Below, piece by piece: positions 7,796-15,709 of a stretch of DNA of 32,499 nt. The position numbers and the translations under genes are program-made. The notes beneath the pieces were generated by a model. It did no database searches and had not been told where the DNA came from. It saw nothing but the letters and a program-made list of their open reading frames with translations. The DNA is from CADEED01 sp035701825 (lineage in GTDB: Bacteria; Pseudomonadota; Gammaproteobacteria; Steroidobacterales; Steroidobacteraceae): the NCBI GenBank assembly GCA_035701825.1, contig DASSRK010000161.1:1-32499 (forward strand), given 5' to 3'. Numbering within the stretch: the stretch's first letter is position 1; each line of letters starts with the position of its first letter.

Positions 7796-8548
7796 TTGAA
7801 ATTCACGGCGGTCATTCCCGTCTACAACCATGAGCACGCCGTGCCGGCGGTGGTGGCGGCGCTGCGCGCGCAGCGGCTGCCGGTGGTGCTGGTGGACGAC
7901 GGCTCCGACGCGAGCTGCCGCCGCGTGCTCGAGCAGCTGGCGCAGGACGACGGCGTGCATCTCGTCCAGCTGGCGCGCAACGGCGGCAAGGGCGCAGCGG
8001 TGATCGCCGGGCTGCGCGCGGCGCAACGCCTGGGCTTCTCGCACGCGCTGCAGGTCGACGCGGATGGCCAGCACGATCTCGGCGACGCGCCGAAATTCCT
8101 GGAGGCCGCGCGGCGCGAGCCGAGCGCGGTCATCTGCGGACGGCCGCTGTTCGACGCGTCCATGCCGCGCGTGCGCTTCGTGTCGCGCCACATCACGCAT
8201 GCGCTGGTGTGGCTGGAGACGCTGTCGTTCACGCGCGTGCCGGATTCGATGTGCGGCTTCCGGCTGTATCCCGTGGCCACGGTGCTCGAAGTCGTCGAGC
8301 AGGATGGCATCGGGAAACGCATGGACTTCGACGTCGAGCTGCTGGTGAAGCTGGTGTGGCGCGAGTGCGCGCTGCGCTGGATCCCCACGCGCGTGTCCTA
8401 TCCCACCGATGGCGTCTCGCACTACCGGCTGTTCCGCGACAACCTGTGGGTGGCCGGCATGCACGTGCGCTTGCTGCTGGGCGCGGCCTGGCGCGCGCCG
8501 CGCATCGTCGGGCGCCGGTTGCGGCGGCAGGACGGCATTGCGCCGTAG
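7796..8548 (+). CDS. Family 2 glycosyltransferase of the aryl polyene cluster
   Basis: Encodes about 250 aa if it starts at the TTG at 7796, which puts the usual N-terminal beta-strand (KFTAVIPVYNHE) at the start. The frame is open back to a GTG at 7712 inside the previous gene, but that start would add a basic, low-complexity leader. GT-A fold motifs are visible: VLVDDGSD, RNGGKGAAVIAGLRAA (nucleotide-sugar loop) and QVDADGQHD (DXD-type metal site). DSMCGFRLYP and RMDFDVELLVKL match polyprenyl-phosphate or pigment-cluster glycosyltransferases. A homologous glycosyltransferase occurs in xanthomonadin clusters (xanK), which supports a role in sugar attachment to the polyene lipid. The donor and acceptor are unknown. 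Confidence 0.8.
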   Translation: MKFTAVIPVYNHEHAVPAVVAALRAQRLPVVLVDDGSDASCRRVLEQLAQDDGVHLVQLARNGGKGAAVIAGLRAAQRLGFSHALQVDADGQHDLGDAPKFLEAARREPSAVICGRPLFDASMPRVRFVSRHITHALVWLETLSFTRVPDSMCGFRLYPVATVLEVVEQDGIGKRMDFDVELLVKLVWRECALRWIPTRVSYPTDGVSHYRLFRDNLWVAGMHVRLLLGAAWRAPRIVGRRLRRQDGIAP

Positions 8549-8557
8549 AATCCCGGC

Positions 8558-9286
8558 ATGAGTCACACGGTACTGGTCACCGGCGCGAGCCGTGGCATCG
8601 GCCGCGCGGTGGCGCTGCGGCTGGCGCGGGACGGCTTCGACGTGGTGGTGCACTACCACTCGCGGCACGACGCCGCTGCGCAGGTGGTGGCCGGGATCCA
8701 GGCACTGGGGCGCGCGGCGCGCAGCCTCGTCTTCGACGTCGCCGATCGCGGCGGCGCGGCGGCGGCGCTCGAGGCCGACATCGCGGCGCACGGCGCTTAC
8801 TACGGCGTGGTGTGCAACGCCGGCATCGCGCGCGATGCCGCGTTCCCGGCGATGAGCGGCGAGCAGTGGGACGCGGTCATCCGCACCAACCTCGACTCCT
8901 TCTATAACGTGCTGCAGCCGCTGATCATGCCGATGGTGCGGCGGCACGCTCCCGGCCGCGTGGTCACGCTGGCGTCGGTGGCCGGCATCATGGGCAACCG
9001 CGGGCAGACTAACTACAGCGCCGCCAAGGGCGGGGTCATCGCGGCGACCCGGGCGCTGGCCGTCGAACTCGGCAAGCGCCAGATCACCGTCAACTGCGTC
9101 GCTCCCGGCCTCATCGCCACCGACATGCTCGACGCCCACACGCCGGTGGATCGCATCCTCGAAGCCGTGCCCATGCAACGCGTCGGCACGCCGGAGGAGG
9201 TGGCCGGCGTGGTCAGCTTCCTCATGTCCGCCGACGCCGCCTACGTGACGCGCCAGGTGATCGCGGTGAACGGCGGACTGTGCTGA
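8558..9286 (+). CDS. 3-oxoacyl-ACP reductase (FabG-like SDR) of the polyene cluster
   Basis: Encodes 242 aa, a classical short-chain dehydrogenase. TGASRGIG (residues 8-15) binds NADPH, CNAG is the NNAG-type motif, and the catalytic Ser and the Tyr-x3-Lys are in TLASVAGIMG and TNYSAAKGG. PGLIATDM and the C-terminal VIAVNGGLC end are FabG-like. It would reduce the 3-oxoacyl-ACP intermediate in each polyene extension cycle. It starts 9 bp after the glycosyltransferase, and its stop overlaps the next start (TGATG). An octamer CTAACTAC is embedded in its active-site TNY codons (act aac tac), with a Thr codon unusual for this GC-rich sequence. Confidence 0.9.
   Translation: MSHTVLVTGASRGIGRAVALRLARDGFDVVVHYHSRHDAAAQVVAGIQALGRAARSLVFDVADRGGAAAALEADIAAHGAYYGVVCNAGIARDAAFPAMSGEQWDAVIRTNLDSFYNVLQPLIMPMVRRHAPGRVVTLASVAGIMGNRGQTNYSAAKGGVIAATRALAVELGKRQITVNCVAPGLIATDMLDAHTPVDRILEAVPMQRVGTPEEVAGVVSFLMSADAAYVTRQVIAVNGGLC
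9009..9016 (+). repeat. CTAACTAC octamer, copy 2
   Basis: Lies in frame over the Thr-Asn-Tyr codons of the ketoreductase active site. Confidence 0.7.
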
Positions 9287-10623
9287 TGCGCGGCCTCGCG
9301 GCCAGCGGCCCGGACGGCACGCGCGCCGGCGACGCGCTGCTGTGGCGCGCGAGCACACCGGTCGCGCGTACGGCGCTCCTGGAGGAGGCGGCTTCGATCG
9401 GGCGGCTGCTCGCCGGGCTGCAACCGCGCGACGCACACCTCGTGAACCTGTGCGAGCAGCGCGAGAATTTCCTGCTGGCGAGCGCGGCGGCGCTGTTCGC
9501 CGGCCGCGCGCAACTGCTGCCGGTGGCGCGCGGGGCGGCGGCGCTCGCCGAGCTGCAACGCGTGTATCCCGACAGCCTGCGGCTCGACGACGAGGAGCTG
9601 CGGCGCCTGCGCTCGGCGCGCACCAGTCCGGGCCCGGCCCGCGACCTCGCGCCGACGGATCCTGGCCGGCTGGTCATGGTGCCCTTCACCTCCGGCAGCA
9701 CCGGATCCTCGCAGCCGCACCCCAAGCACTGGCGCGCGCTGGCAGCCGGCGCGCAGTTCAATGCCGCGGCGCTGCGTGGCGCGCTCGGGGTGGCGCCGGA
9801 CACGCCGCTGTCACTGGTCGGCACCGTGCCCGCGCATCACATGTACGGCCTGGAATTCACCGTGCTGCTGCCGCTGTTCGCCCACATGAGCGTGCACGGC
9901 GAGCGGCCGTTGTTTCCCGCGGATGTCGCCGCCGCGCTGGCACAGCCGGCTCGGCCGCGCGTGTTGGTGAGCACGCCGCTGCACCTGCGGGCGCTGGCGG
10001 ACTCCGGCCTCGAGTTTCCGCAGATCGATCTGATCGTCAGTGCCACCGCGCCGCTCGACGAGGAGTTGGCCCGGCGCGTCGAGACACGATTGCGGGCGCC
10101 GCTGCTGGAGATCTTCGGCTCGACGGAGACGGGTGTGATCGCCACGCGCCGCACGGCGCGGGAAGAGGCCTTCCGCCTGTATGCGGGCGTCACACTGGAG
10201 CCCGGCGCCGATTCGACCTGCGTATCCGCGCCCTGGTTCGAGCGACCGCAGCGGCTGCAGGACGTGCTCGAGCTGCGCGGCGCCGACCGCTTCGTGCTGC
10301 GCGGACGCAATTCCGACCTGGTGGAAGTCGCCGGCAAGCGTGCGTCGCTGGCCGACATCACGCGGCGGCTGTGTGCCGTCCCCGGTGTCGAAGATGCCGT
10401 GGCTTTCCAGCCCGATACCGCCGCCACGGGCACGGCGAGCCGCGTCGCCGCGGTGGTCGTGGCCCGGGGAGTCAGCGCGCGGCAAATCGCGGCGCGGCTC
10501 GCGGCCGACCTCGACGCCGCGTTCGTGCCGCGGCCGCTGTTGCTGGTACCGCGCATTCCGCGCGATTCGCTCGGCAAGGTCTCGCGCGCCGCGCTGCTGG
10601 CGCTGATGCGCCCGGCGACGTAA
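9286..10623 (+). CDS. Aryl-AMP ligase (acyl-CoA synthetase-like) of the polyene cluster
   Basis: Encodes 445 aa from the ATG at 9286, which overlaps the ketoreductase stop by one base. It is a member of the ANL adenylating family, shorter than the usual 500-550 aa. The ATP-binding P-loop is FTSGSTGSSQPHPKHW (about residues 137-152), and IFGSTETG is the A5 motif. A C-terminal region with RGRNSDLVEVAGKRASL gives the hinge and mobile domain, and the end DSLGKVSRAAL carries the catalytic Lys. In aryl polyene and xanthomonadin clusters this enzyme (XanA2-like) activates the hydroxybenzoate starter and loads it on the ACP. The chorismatase that would supply that substrate is encoded convergently, 15 bp away. 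Confidence 0.85.
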   Translation: MRGLAASGPDGTRAGDALLWRASTPVARTALLEEAASIGRLLAGLQPRDAHLVNLCEQRENFLLASAAALFAGRAQLLPVARGAAALAELQRVYPDSLRLDDEELRRLRSARTSPGPARDLAPTDPGRLVMVPFTSGSTGSSQPHPKHWRALAAGAQFNAAALRGALGVAPDTPLSLVGTVPAHHMYGLEFTVLLPLFAHMSVHGERPLFPADVAAALAQPARPRVLVSTPLHLRALADSGLEFPQIDLIVSATAPLDEELARRVETRLRAPLLEIFGSTETGVIATRRTAREEAFRLYAGVTLEPGADSTCVSAPWFERPQRLQDVLELRGADRFVLRGRNSDLVEVAGKRASLADITRRLCAVPGVEDAVAFQPDTAATGTASRVAAVVVARGVSARQIAARLAADLDAAFVPRPLLLVPRIPRDSLGKVSRAALLALMRPAT

Positions 10624-10638
10624 GAGCCGCGGCCGGGT

Positions 10639-11658
10639 TCAGCGCGCCGGTGCGGCGTGCAGGCAATCGAACTCGAGCAGCAGGTCTGAGCGACACACGT
10701 CCGCGGCCAGCACCAGGAAGGGCGTGCCGGCTGGCAAGCGGCGCGCGAGCTCCCGTTCGACCACCGCGAGATCCTCGCGATGCCGCAGGTACGCCTTGAT
10801 CGAGGTACCGCTGCCGGTCTGTGCGGACAGCGCGGGTGCGTGCGCATGCGCGCGGGCCATCAGCAGTTCGAGGTTCTCGAAGATCTCGTCCATCTGGCGC
10901 TGCACGCTGCCGGGATGCCGCGAGGCGTGGCCGACGATGCTGGCGGTGCCGGACACCATCAGCAGGTCGGGCGCCACCAGCATGGCGCGCGAGAACGACG
11001 GTGGGGTGGGCCCGTACTGGCGTGGATAGTGGTGCGGCGCCGTCTGTCGCGGATTCTCGATGGCGATGCCCGGCGCGCGGCCCGCGAGCCAGTACAACTG
11101 CAGCAGGCCCGTGGTCGCGTGGTGGCCGATGACCGTCGCCGCCGGCGCGCGCTCCACGCGCAGCGATTGAAGGCCCGTCGCGCGCCCCGTGCAGAACACG
11201 CGATAGCGCTCGGCATCGTCTGCGCCGCAGTTGATCGCATCCAGGTAGTTCCAGGTACGAAGCAGGTGCGGATAGCCGGACTGTGACTGGAAGCGCGCGA
11301 GCTGCGCATATGCATGCGCGGTGGCGGCCTGCAGTCCACCGTGCTCGTGCTCGGGCACCTCGAGCACCGCGGCCAGGTGATGGTCGTCCGCGGCGAAGCG
11401 GATCGCGCCCGCCGTGCCGGCGCGCACCGCGCCATTCGCATACCAGAACTCGGCGAGCCCGGCACCGGACAAGGGCTCGAGTCGTACGCGGACGCCGCGC
11501 GCGACGCCGCGAGCCGGCCCAGGCGCATCGTCGCGGCCGAACTGCACCGCGAACAGCACGTCGTCCGGCAACTCGCGCCCGGATTCCACGGCGCGGTACT
11601 CCATCCGCGGCGCCACCACGCCGAGGCGCGTGGTGACACCGCCCGTCTGCTGCGTCAT
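10639..11658 (-). CDS. XanB2-like chorismatase (hydroxybenzoate synthase)
   Basis: Encodes 339 aa from the ATG at 11658, which overlaps the stop of the upstream flavoprotein gene (ATGA). The sequence matches the FkbO/Hyg5/XanB2 chorismatase family, often annotated as pteridine-dependent deoxygenase-like. Segments include YPHLLRTWNYLDAIN, GRATGLQSLRVERAP, PRQTAPHHYPRQYGPTPPSF and SRAMLVAPDLLMVSGTASIVGH, with an RidA-like C-terminal part. XanB2 of Xanthomonas converts chorismate to 3- and 4-hydroxybenzoate, and the 3-isomer primes xanthomonadin. The product pattern here is an inference from context. The gene is convergent with the ligase that would use the product. Confidence 0.85.
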   Translation of the reverse strand: MTQQTGGVTTRLGVVAPRMEYRAVESGRELPDDVLFAVQFGRDDAPGPARGVARGVRVRLEPLSGAGLAEFWYANGAVRAGTAGAIRFAADDHHLAAVLEVPEHEHGGLQAATAHAYAQLARFQSQSGYPHLLRTWNYLDAINCGADDAERYRVFCTGRATGLQSLRVERAPAATVIGHHATTGLLQLYWLAGRAPGIAIENPRQTAPHHYPRQYGPTPPSFSRAMLVAPDLLMVSGTASIVGHASRHPGSVQRQMDEIFENLELLMARAHAHAPALSAQTGSGTSIKAYLRHREDLAVVERELARRLPAGTPFLVLAADVCRSDLLLEFDCLHAAPAR

Positions 11659-12956
11659 CCGGCTCCGATGCCGCGCAGCGCGCGGCGGAACTTCAGCGTG
11701 TCGCGCCACAGGCGCAGCGACACCAGGTAATAGAGGCATCTGAACAGGCGCAGCCGCGCACGTGGCGCGCGCGCGCCGAACACGTGGCCTCCCAGCAGCG
11801 ACACCGTGGCTTCCTGCAGGCGCAATACGTTGCGCGGATGGGCAAACAACCACGCCAGCGCCGGCGTGGTGAAATGCACGATGAACCAGGAGAACTCGCG
11901 CAGCCCGGCGCGCATTTCCCGCACGTAGGCCCGCTGCAACGGCCGCTCGCGCGCGCCACGCAGCACGCCGTCGACCACCTCCGCCGCGCGCTCGGCGCCG
12001 TGCATCGCGAGGTACACGCCGCTGGAGAACACCGGGTCGACGAAGGCCGAGGCGTCGCCAGCCATGATCCAGCGGTGGCCGCAGAGCTCGCGGCATTCAT
12101 ATGAGTAGTTGCCCGTGGCTTCGAGATTGCCGAGCAGGCGTGCATTCGCCATGCGGGACTTGAGTGCCGGCACCGAGTGCAGGATGTCCATCAGGAAGGG
12201 CTCGAGCGCGCCGGCGCGCCGGCGCAATGCCTCGGGCTGCAGCACCGCGCCGACGCTGGTGACATCGTCGTTCAGCGGGATCAGCCAGATCCAGCCCTGC
12301 TCGAAACGATAGATGCTGATGTTCCCGGTCCACGGCGCTGCGCGCCGTTCGACGCCGGCGAAATGTGCGAACACGGCGGCGCTGCGGTGGCGCGCGTGAC
12401 GTTGCTTGAGCCCGAGCGCGCTGCCGAGGAAGGTGTCCCGGCCGGAGGCATCGACCAGGTAGCGCGCGCGAACCGTGCGGGTCGCGCCCGTCTCGTCCCG
12501 CACCGTGATCTCGACCGATTCGCGCGCGAAGTTCGCCTGCAGCACTTCGGTGTCCTCGTGGGTCAGCACGCCCGCACGCTGGGCGTTGCCGAACAGCAGG
12601 GCATCGAACTGCTCGCGCTTCACCTGGTAGGAATGGTCCGGCAGGGATTCGAGCCCGTGCGCGAAATCGAACACGTTGAAGCCGCGCTCGTTCTCGGCCG
12701 GAAAATCCGCGGCCGGCTTGCGCACGCCGATGCGCTCGACCTCGCCGAGCACACCCAGGCGCTCGAGGATGGGCAGGTTCATCGGCAGGAGGGATTCCCC
12801 GATATGGAAGCGCGGATGGCGGCTCTTCTCGAACAGCTGGACGGCGTGGCCGCGTCGAGCCAGGAGCGTGGCCGCCGTGGTGCCGGCCGGCCCGCCACCG
12901 ATGACGATGACGTCGCAATCCTGGCCGCGATCCGCGTGGTTGTGATGTGACGCCAT
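11655..12956 (-). CDS. Flavin-dependent halogenase-like oxidoreductase
   Basis: Encodes 433 aa from the ATG at 12956. The FAD-binding GGGPAG lies at residues 20-25. The PRFHIGESLLP block (49-58) is the form seen in flavin-dependent halogenases. Lys80 (VRKPAADF) sits where those enzymes have their catalytic lysine, and WIWLIP (222-227) fits the halogenase motif WxWxIP exactly. GDASAFVDPVFSSGV is the second FAD contact. Related flavoproteins are common in aryl polyene and xanthomonadin clusters, where they are annotated as tryptophan halogenases or FAD oxidoreductases. Xanthomonadins are brominated, so aryl halogenation is a fair hypothesis, but these motifs also occur in non-halogenating relatives. 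It is the first gene of a two-gene minus-strand unit with the chorismatase. Confidence 0.8.
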   Translation of the reverse strand: MASHHNHADRGQDCDVIVIGGGPAGTTAATLLARRGHAVQLFEKSRHPRFHIGESLLPMNLPILERLGVLGEVERIGVRKPAADFPAENERGFNVFDFAHGLESLPDHSYQVKREQFDALLFGNAQRAGVLTHEDTEVLQANFARESVEITVRDETGATRTVRARYLVDASGRDTFLGSALGLKQRHARHRSAAVFAHFAGVERRAAPWTGNISIYRFEQGWIWLIPLNDDVTSVGAVLQPEALRRRAGALEPFLMDILHSVPALKSRMANARLLGNLEATGNYSYECRELCGHRWIMAGDASAFVDPVFSSGVYLAMHGAERAAEVVDGVLRGARERPLQRAYVREMRAGLREFSWFIVHFTTPALAWLFAHPRNVLRLQEATVSLLGGHVFGARAPRARLRLFRCLYYLVSLRLWRDTLKFRRALRGIGAG

Positions 12957-12995
12957 TGGAAAGTAGCTGCTGTCGCCGTGGCTATAATAATCGCC
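12957..12995. promoter_or_regulatory. Divergent promoter region between flavoprotein and ACP genes
   Basis: Only 39 bp separate the two divergent start codons. The stretch holds GCTATAATAATC: on the plus strand TATAAT (12983-12988) ends 7 bp before the ACP ATG, so a transcript from it would be almost leaderless. On the minus strand the same bases read TATTAT about 27 bp before the flavoprotein ATG. No convincing -35 element is seen on either side. Confidence 0.4.
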
Positions 12996-13259
12996 ATGCA
13001 GTCGACCCTGGAACGCGACGTCGCCTCGATGATCGTCACCACCCTCAACCTCGAAGCCATCACCCCCGAACAGATCGACCGCGAGGCGCCGCTGTTCGGC
13101 GAGGGCCTGGGCCTGGATTCCATCGACGCCCTCGAGCTGTCGCTGGAAATTTCGCGACGCTACGGCTTCCAGTTGCGCTCCGACGACGAGAACAACCAGC
13201 GCATCTTCGGCTCGCTGGCCAGCCTTTCGGCGCACATCGAGAAGAACCGGGCGAAGTGA
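12996..13259 (+). CDS. Acyl carrier protein of the polyene cluster
   Basis: Encodes 87 aa from the ATG at 12996. The phosphopantetheine attachment serine is Ser42 in GLGLDSIDALEL, a standard ACP signature. The flanking helices (MIVTTLNLEAITPEQI, ISRRYGFQL, SLASLSAHIEK) complete the fold. It would carry the starter and growing chain. It is the only ACP in the cluster, whereas many aryl polyene clusters encode two. A GTG at 12978 in frame would add rare ATA codons and overlap the promoter, so it is rejected. The ketosynthase follows after 36 bp. Confidence 0.9.
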   Translation: MQSTLERDVASMIVTTLNLEAITPEQIDREAPLFGEGLGLDSIDALELSLEISRRYGFQLRSDDENNQRIFGSLASLSAHIEKNRAK

Positions 13260-13295
13260 GGCAGTCCCGGTTTCGCGGCGGGTAGCGCTCCTTAC

Positions 13296-14471
13296 ATGCA
13301 GCCGCTCCGCATCACCGCGTTCACGGCCACCTGCGCCGCCGGTTCGGGCCGCGGCTCCTTGCTGGACGCGTTGCGCAACGGCCGCAGCGGGCTTCGACCC
13401 AACGACTTCGGCCGCGAGCCGCTCGCCACCTGGGTGGGGCGAGTGCCGGGCGTGGAGGAATTCCCGCTGCCCTCCGGGTTCGAGGCCTGGGATTCCCGCA
13501 ACAACCGCCTCGCCTGGCTCGGACTGTCGAGCGACGGCTTCCTCGACGCCGTGGGCGAAGCCCGCGAGCGATACGGGCACGAACGCGTGGCGCTGGTGCT
13601 CGGCACCTCCACCGCCTGCATCGGCACAACGGAAGAGGCCTATGCACGCCTGACACCCGCCGGCGAATTCCCCGACGACCTGCGCGCGCGCGACGTGCAT
13701 GCGCCGCACGCCACCGCCGAATTCCTGCGCCGCGCCCTCGATCTCGGCAATGTCGCGGTCACCGTCGCCACGGCCTGTTCGTCGAGCGCCAAGGCCTTTG
13801 CGCATGGCGCGCGCCTGCTCGAGCTCGGCATCGCCGACGCGGTGCTGGTCGGCGGGGTCGATTCGCTGTGCGGCAGCGTGCTGTTCGGTTTCAATTCGCT
13901 GGCGCTGGTGTCGCCCGATCCCTGCCGGCCGTTCGACGCCGGGCGCAAGGGCATCAACATCGGCGAGGCCGCGGCCTTCGCGCTGCTGGAACGCCACGGC
14001 TCGGGACCGCGCTTCTGCGGCTACGGGGAATCGAGCGATGCGCACCACATGTCGACGCCGCATCCCTCGGGTCGCGGCGCACGCGCGGCCATCGCGGATG
14101 CGCTGGCGCGCGGCGGCCTCGGCGCCGAGGCCATCGACTACATCAACCTGCACGGCACCGCGAGTCTCAAGAACGACGAGATCGAAGCGCAGGCCGTCGC
14201 GCAGCTCTTTCCCTCGAGCACGCACGCCAGCTCCACCAAGGGCTGGACCGGCCACACGCTCGGCGCGGCCGGCGCGCTGGAAGCCGTGTTGACGTTGCTG
14301 ACGGTGGAATCGGGATTCATGCCCGGCAACCTGAATTCCCGCACGCTGGACGCCGCCTGCGGCCCTCAGGTGCGGCTCGCGGCTCGCGAAGGCCGCGTGC
14401 GTCACGCGCTGAGCCATTCGTTCGGCTTCGGCGGCAGCAACTGCGTACTGCTGTTCGCGGGCGCGGCATGA
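13296..14471 (+). CDS. Beta-ketoacyl-ACP synthase of the polyene cluster
   Basis: Encodes 391 aa with the FabF/FabB-type thiolase fold. The catalytic triad is complete: Cys161 in VATACSSSAKA, His286 in NLHGTASLKND and His320 in STKGWTGHTLGAAGA, with Lys315 in the same segment. GFGGSN near the C-terminus is the usual glycine-rich loop. It would perform the decarboxylative condensations with malonyl-ACP. Its stop overlaps the start of the chain-length-factor-like partner (ATGA), the usual arrangement for a heterodimeric KS/CLF pair. Confidence 0.92.
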   Translation: MQPLRITAFTATCAAGSGRGSLLDALRNGRSGLRPNDFGREPLATWVGRVPGVEEFPLPSGFEAWDSRNNRLAWLGLSSDGFLDAVGEARERYGHERVALVLGTSTACIGTTEEAYARLTPAGEFPDDLRARDVHAPHATAEFLRRALDLGNVAVTVATACSSSAKAFAHGARLLELGIADAVLVGGVDSLCGSVLFGFNSLALVSPDPCRPFDAGRKGINIGEAAAFALLERHGSGPRFCGYGESSDAHHMSTPHPSGRGARAAIADALARGGLGAEAIDYINLHGTASLKNDEIEAQAVAQLFPSSTHASSTKGWTGHTLGAAGALEAVLTLLTVESGFMPGNLNSRTLDAACGPQVRLAAREGRVRHALSHSFGFGGSNCVLLFAGAA

Positions 14472-15280
14472 AGCTGTTCGAGCGAACGCAGCTGCACGTC
14501 AACGGTGTCGCGCTGTGGTCGGGCCGGCTGCCGGGCTGGGAGCGCGCGCGGCGCATTCTCGCAGGCGAGGAGCCCGCGCCCGCCGAGTCGGCGCCGCGGC
14601 CCGCGCCGCAGCTGCTGCCGCCGAATGAGCGCCGCCGCGCGCCGGACACCGTCGCGGTCGCGCTCGAGGCGGCACTATCGGCGTGCCGGGTTGCCGGGCT
14701 GTCGCCGGCCTCACTACCCTCGGTGTTCAGTTCGCGGTACGGCGATCTCGCCATCACCGACTACATGTGCGCCACCCTCGCATCGACGCCGAGCCAGGTG
14801 TCACCGACGCGCTTCCACAACTCGGTGCACAACGCGGCTGCCGGTTACTGGACCATCGCGGCCGAATGCACGCGGCCGTGCACCGCCCTCTCCGCCGGCG
14901 AGCATTCCTTCGGCGCCGGCCTGCTCGAGGCCTGCGTGCAGGCGCTGAGCGGCGCGGAGGACGTGCTGCTGGTGGCCTACGACATCGATGCGCGCGGACC
15001 GCTGTCGGCGGTGGCGCCCAGCCGGCACTTGCTGGCCGCGGCGCTGATCGTGTCGCCACGGCGTGGCGCCCAGGCCGTGGCGCAATTCGATCTCGAGGTG
15101 TGGGCGGACGCCGGCCTCGCGGCCAGCACGGCGCGCGCCGACAACGCGGCGCTGGTGGCCGGCAACGCCAGCGACGGTTGCCTGCCTTTCATGGAAGCGC
15201 TGGCGCTGGGAGGCGCACGACACATCCGCTGTCCCGCGGCTCCAGCGCTGGTCCTCGACATCGGCTTGCGGGCGCACTGA
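14468..15280 (+). CDS. Ketosynthase chain-length-factor-like protein
   Basis: Encodes 270 aa, shorter than a full ketosynthase. It aligns with the Ketoacyl-synt_2 type found in aryl polyene clusters: SVFSSRYGDLAITDYM, SPTRFHNSVHNAAAGYWTIAAECTRPCTAL (about residues 90-145) and a GEHSFGAGLLEACVQAL helix. The nucleophilic Cys of an active ketosynthase (TACSSS) is absent at the equivalent place. It is translationally coupled to the active ketosynthase, and a role as the non-catalytic partner that sets polyene chain length is inferred. The gene ends 6 bp from the convergent dehydratase gene. Confidence 0.8.
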   Translation: MKLFERTQLHVNGVALWSGRLPGWERARRILAGEEPAPAESAPRPAPQLLPPNERRRAPDTVAVALEAALSACRVAGLSPASLPSVFSSRYGDLAITDYMCATLASTPSQVSPTRFHNSVHNAAAGYWTIAAECTRPCTALSAGEHSFGAGLLEACVQALSGAEDVLLVAYDIDARGPLSAVAPSRHLLAAALIVSPRRGAQAVAQFDLEVWADAGLAASTARADNAALVAGNASDGCLPFMEALALGGARHIRCPAAPALVLDIGLRAH

Positions 15281-15286
15281 GCCCGG

Positions 15287-15709
15287 TCAGTCCCCGGCCT
15301 GCGCCATCGCCGCGATGCGGCCGCTGGCGATCTCACTACCCGAATGCAGGACGGTGAAGCCGTATTGCCAGCTCTGCGGGTCGATCATCAGCGCGTGCGC
15401 CACGATCTCGAGCTCGCCCTCCAGCTTCTCGAGGTATTCCCGGCGCAGCACCAGGTCGCGCACCGACACCAGCAGCGCCGCGCGCGGTGGCCGGCCCACC
15501 TCGCCGCGCAGTCCGCCGTGCAGCGCCATGGCCTGCGCCGCGAACTCCACCACGTTCACGGCCGCAAGGTGACCGTGGCGTCGCAACGGATTGTCGGCCG
15601 AGCGGTGCAGCGTCGTGGCCACGCGGATGTGCTCCGCATCCCAGCCCACCACCCGCTCGATGAGGATCGAGTCGCCGGCGTGCGGCAGCAGCCTGGCGAT
15701 GTCGTTCAT
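15287..15709 (-). CDS. Hotdog-fold 3-hydroxyacyl-ACP dehydratase-like protein
   Basis: Encodes 140 aa, the last gene of the minus-strand block. The start ATG at 15709 overlaps the MMPL stop by one base. The N-terminus ARLLPHAGDSILIERVVGWD and the central segment HGHLAAVNVVEFAAQAMALHGG, with His and Glu spaced as in hotdog dehydratases, resemble the 3-hydroxydecanoyl-ACP dehydratase-like proteins of aryl polyene and xanthomonadin clusters. It would remove water to form the conjugated double bonds. A second hotdog protein is encoded at 19574-19882, so each may have a different substrate or they may act as a pair. Confidence 0.8.
   Translation of the reverse strand: MNDIARLLPHAGDSILIERVVGWDAEHIRVATTLHRSADNPLRRHGHLAAVNVVEFAAQAMALHGGLRGEVGRPPRAALLVSVRDLVLRREYLEKLEGELEIVAHALMIDPQSWQYGFTVLHSGSEIASGRIAAMAQAGD

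Noticed and set aside
12957..14417. Continuation of the flavoprotein frame upstream to about 14417
   Set aside because: The extension runs antisense to the ACP and ketosynthase genes; the FAD-binding motif sets the start at 12956.
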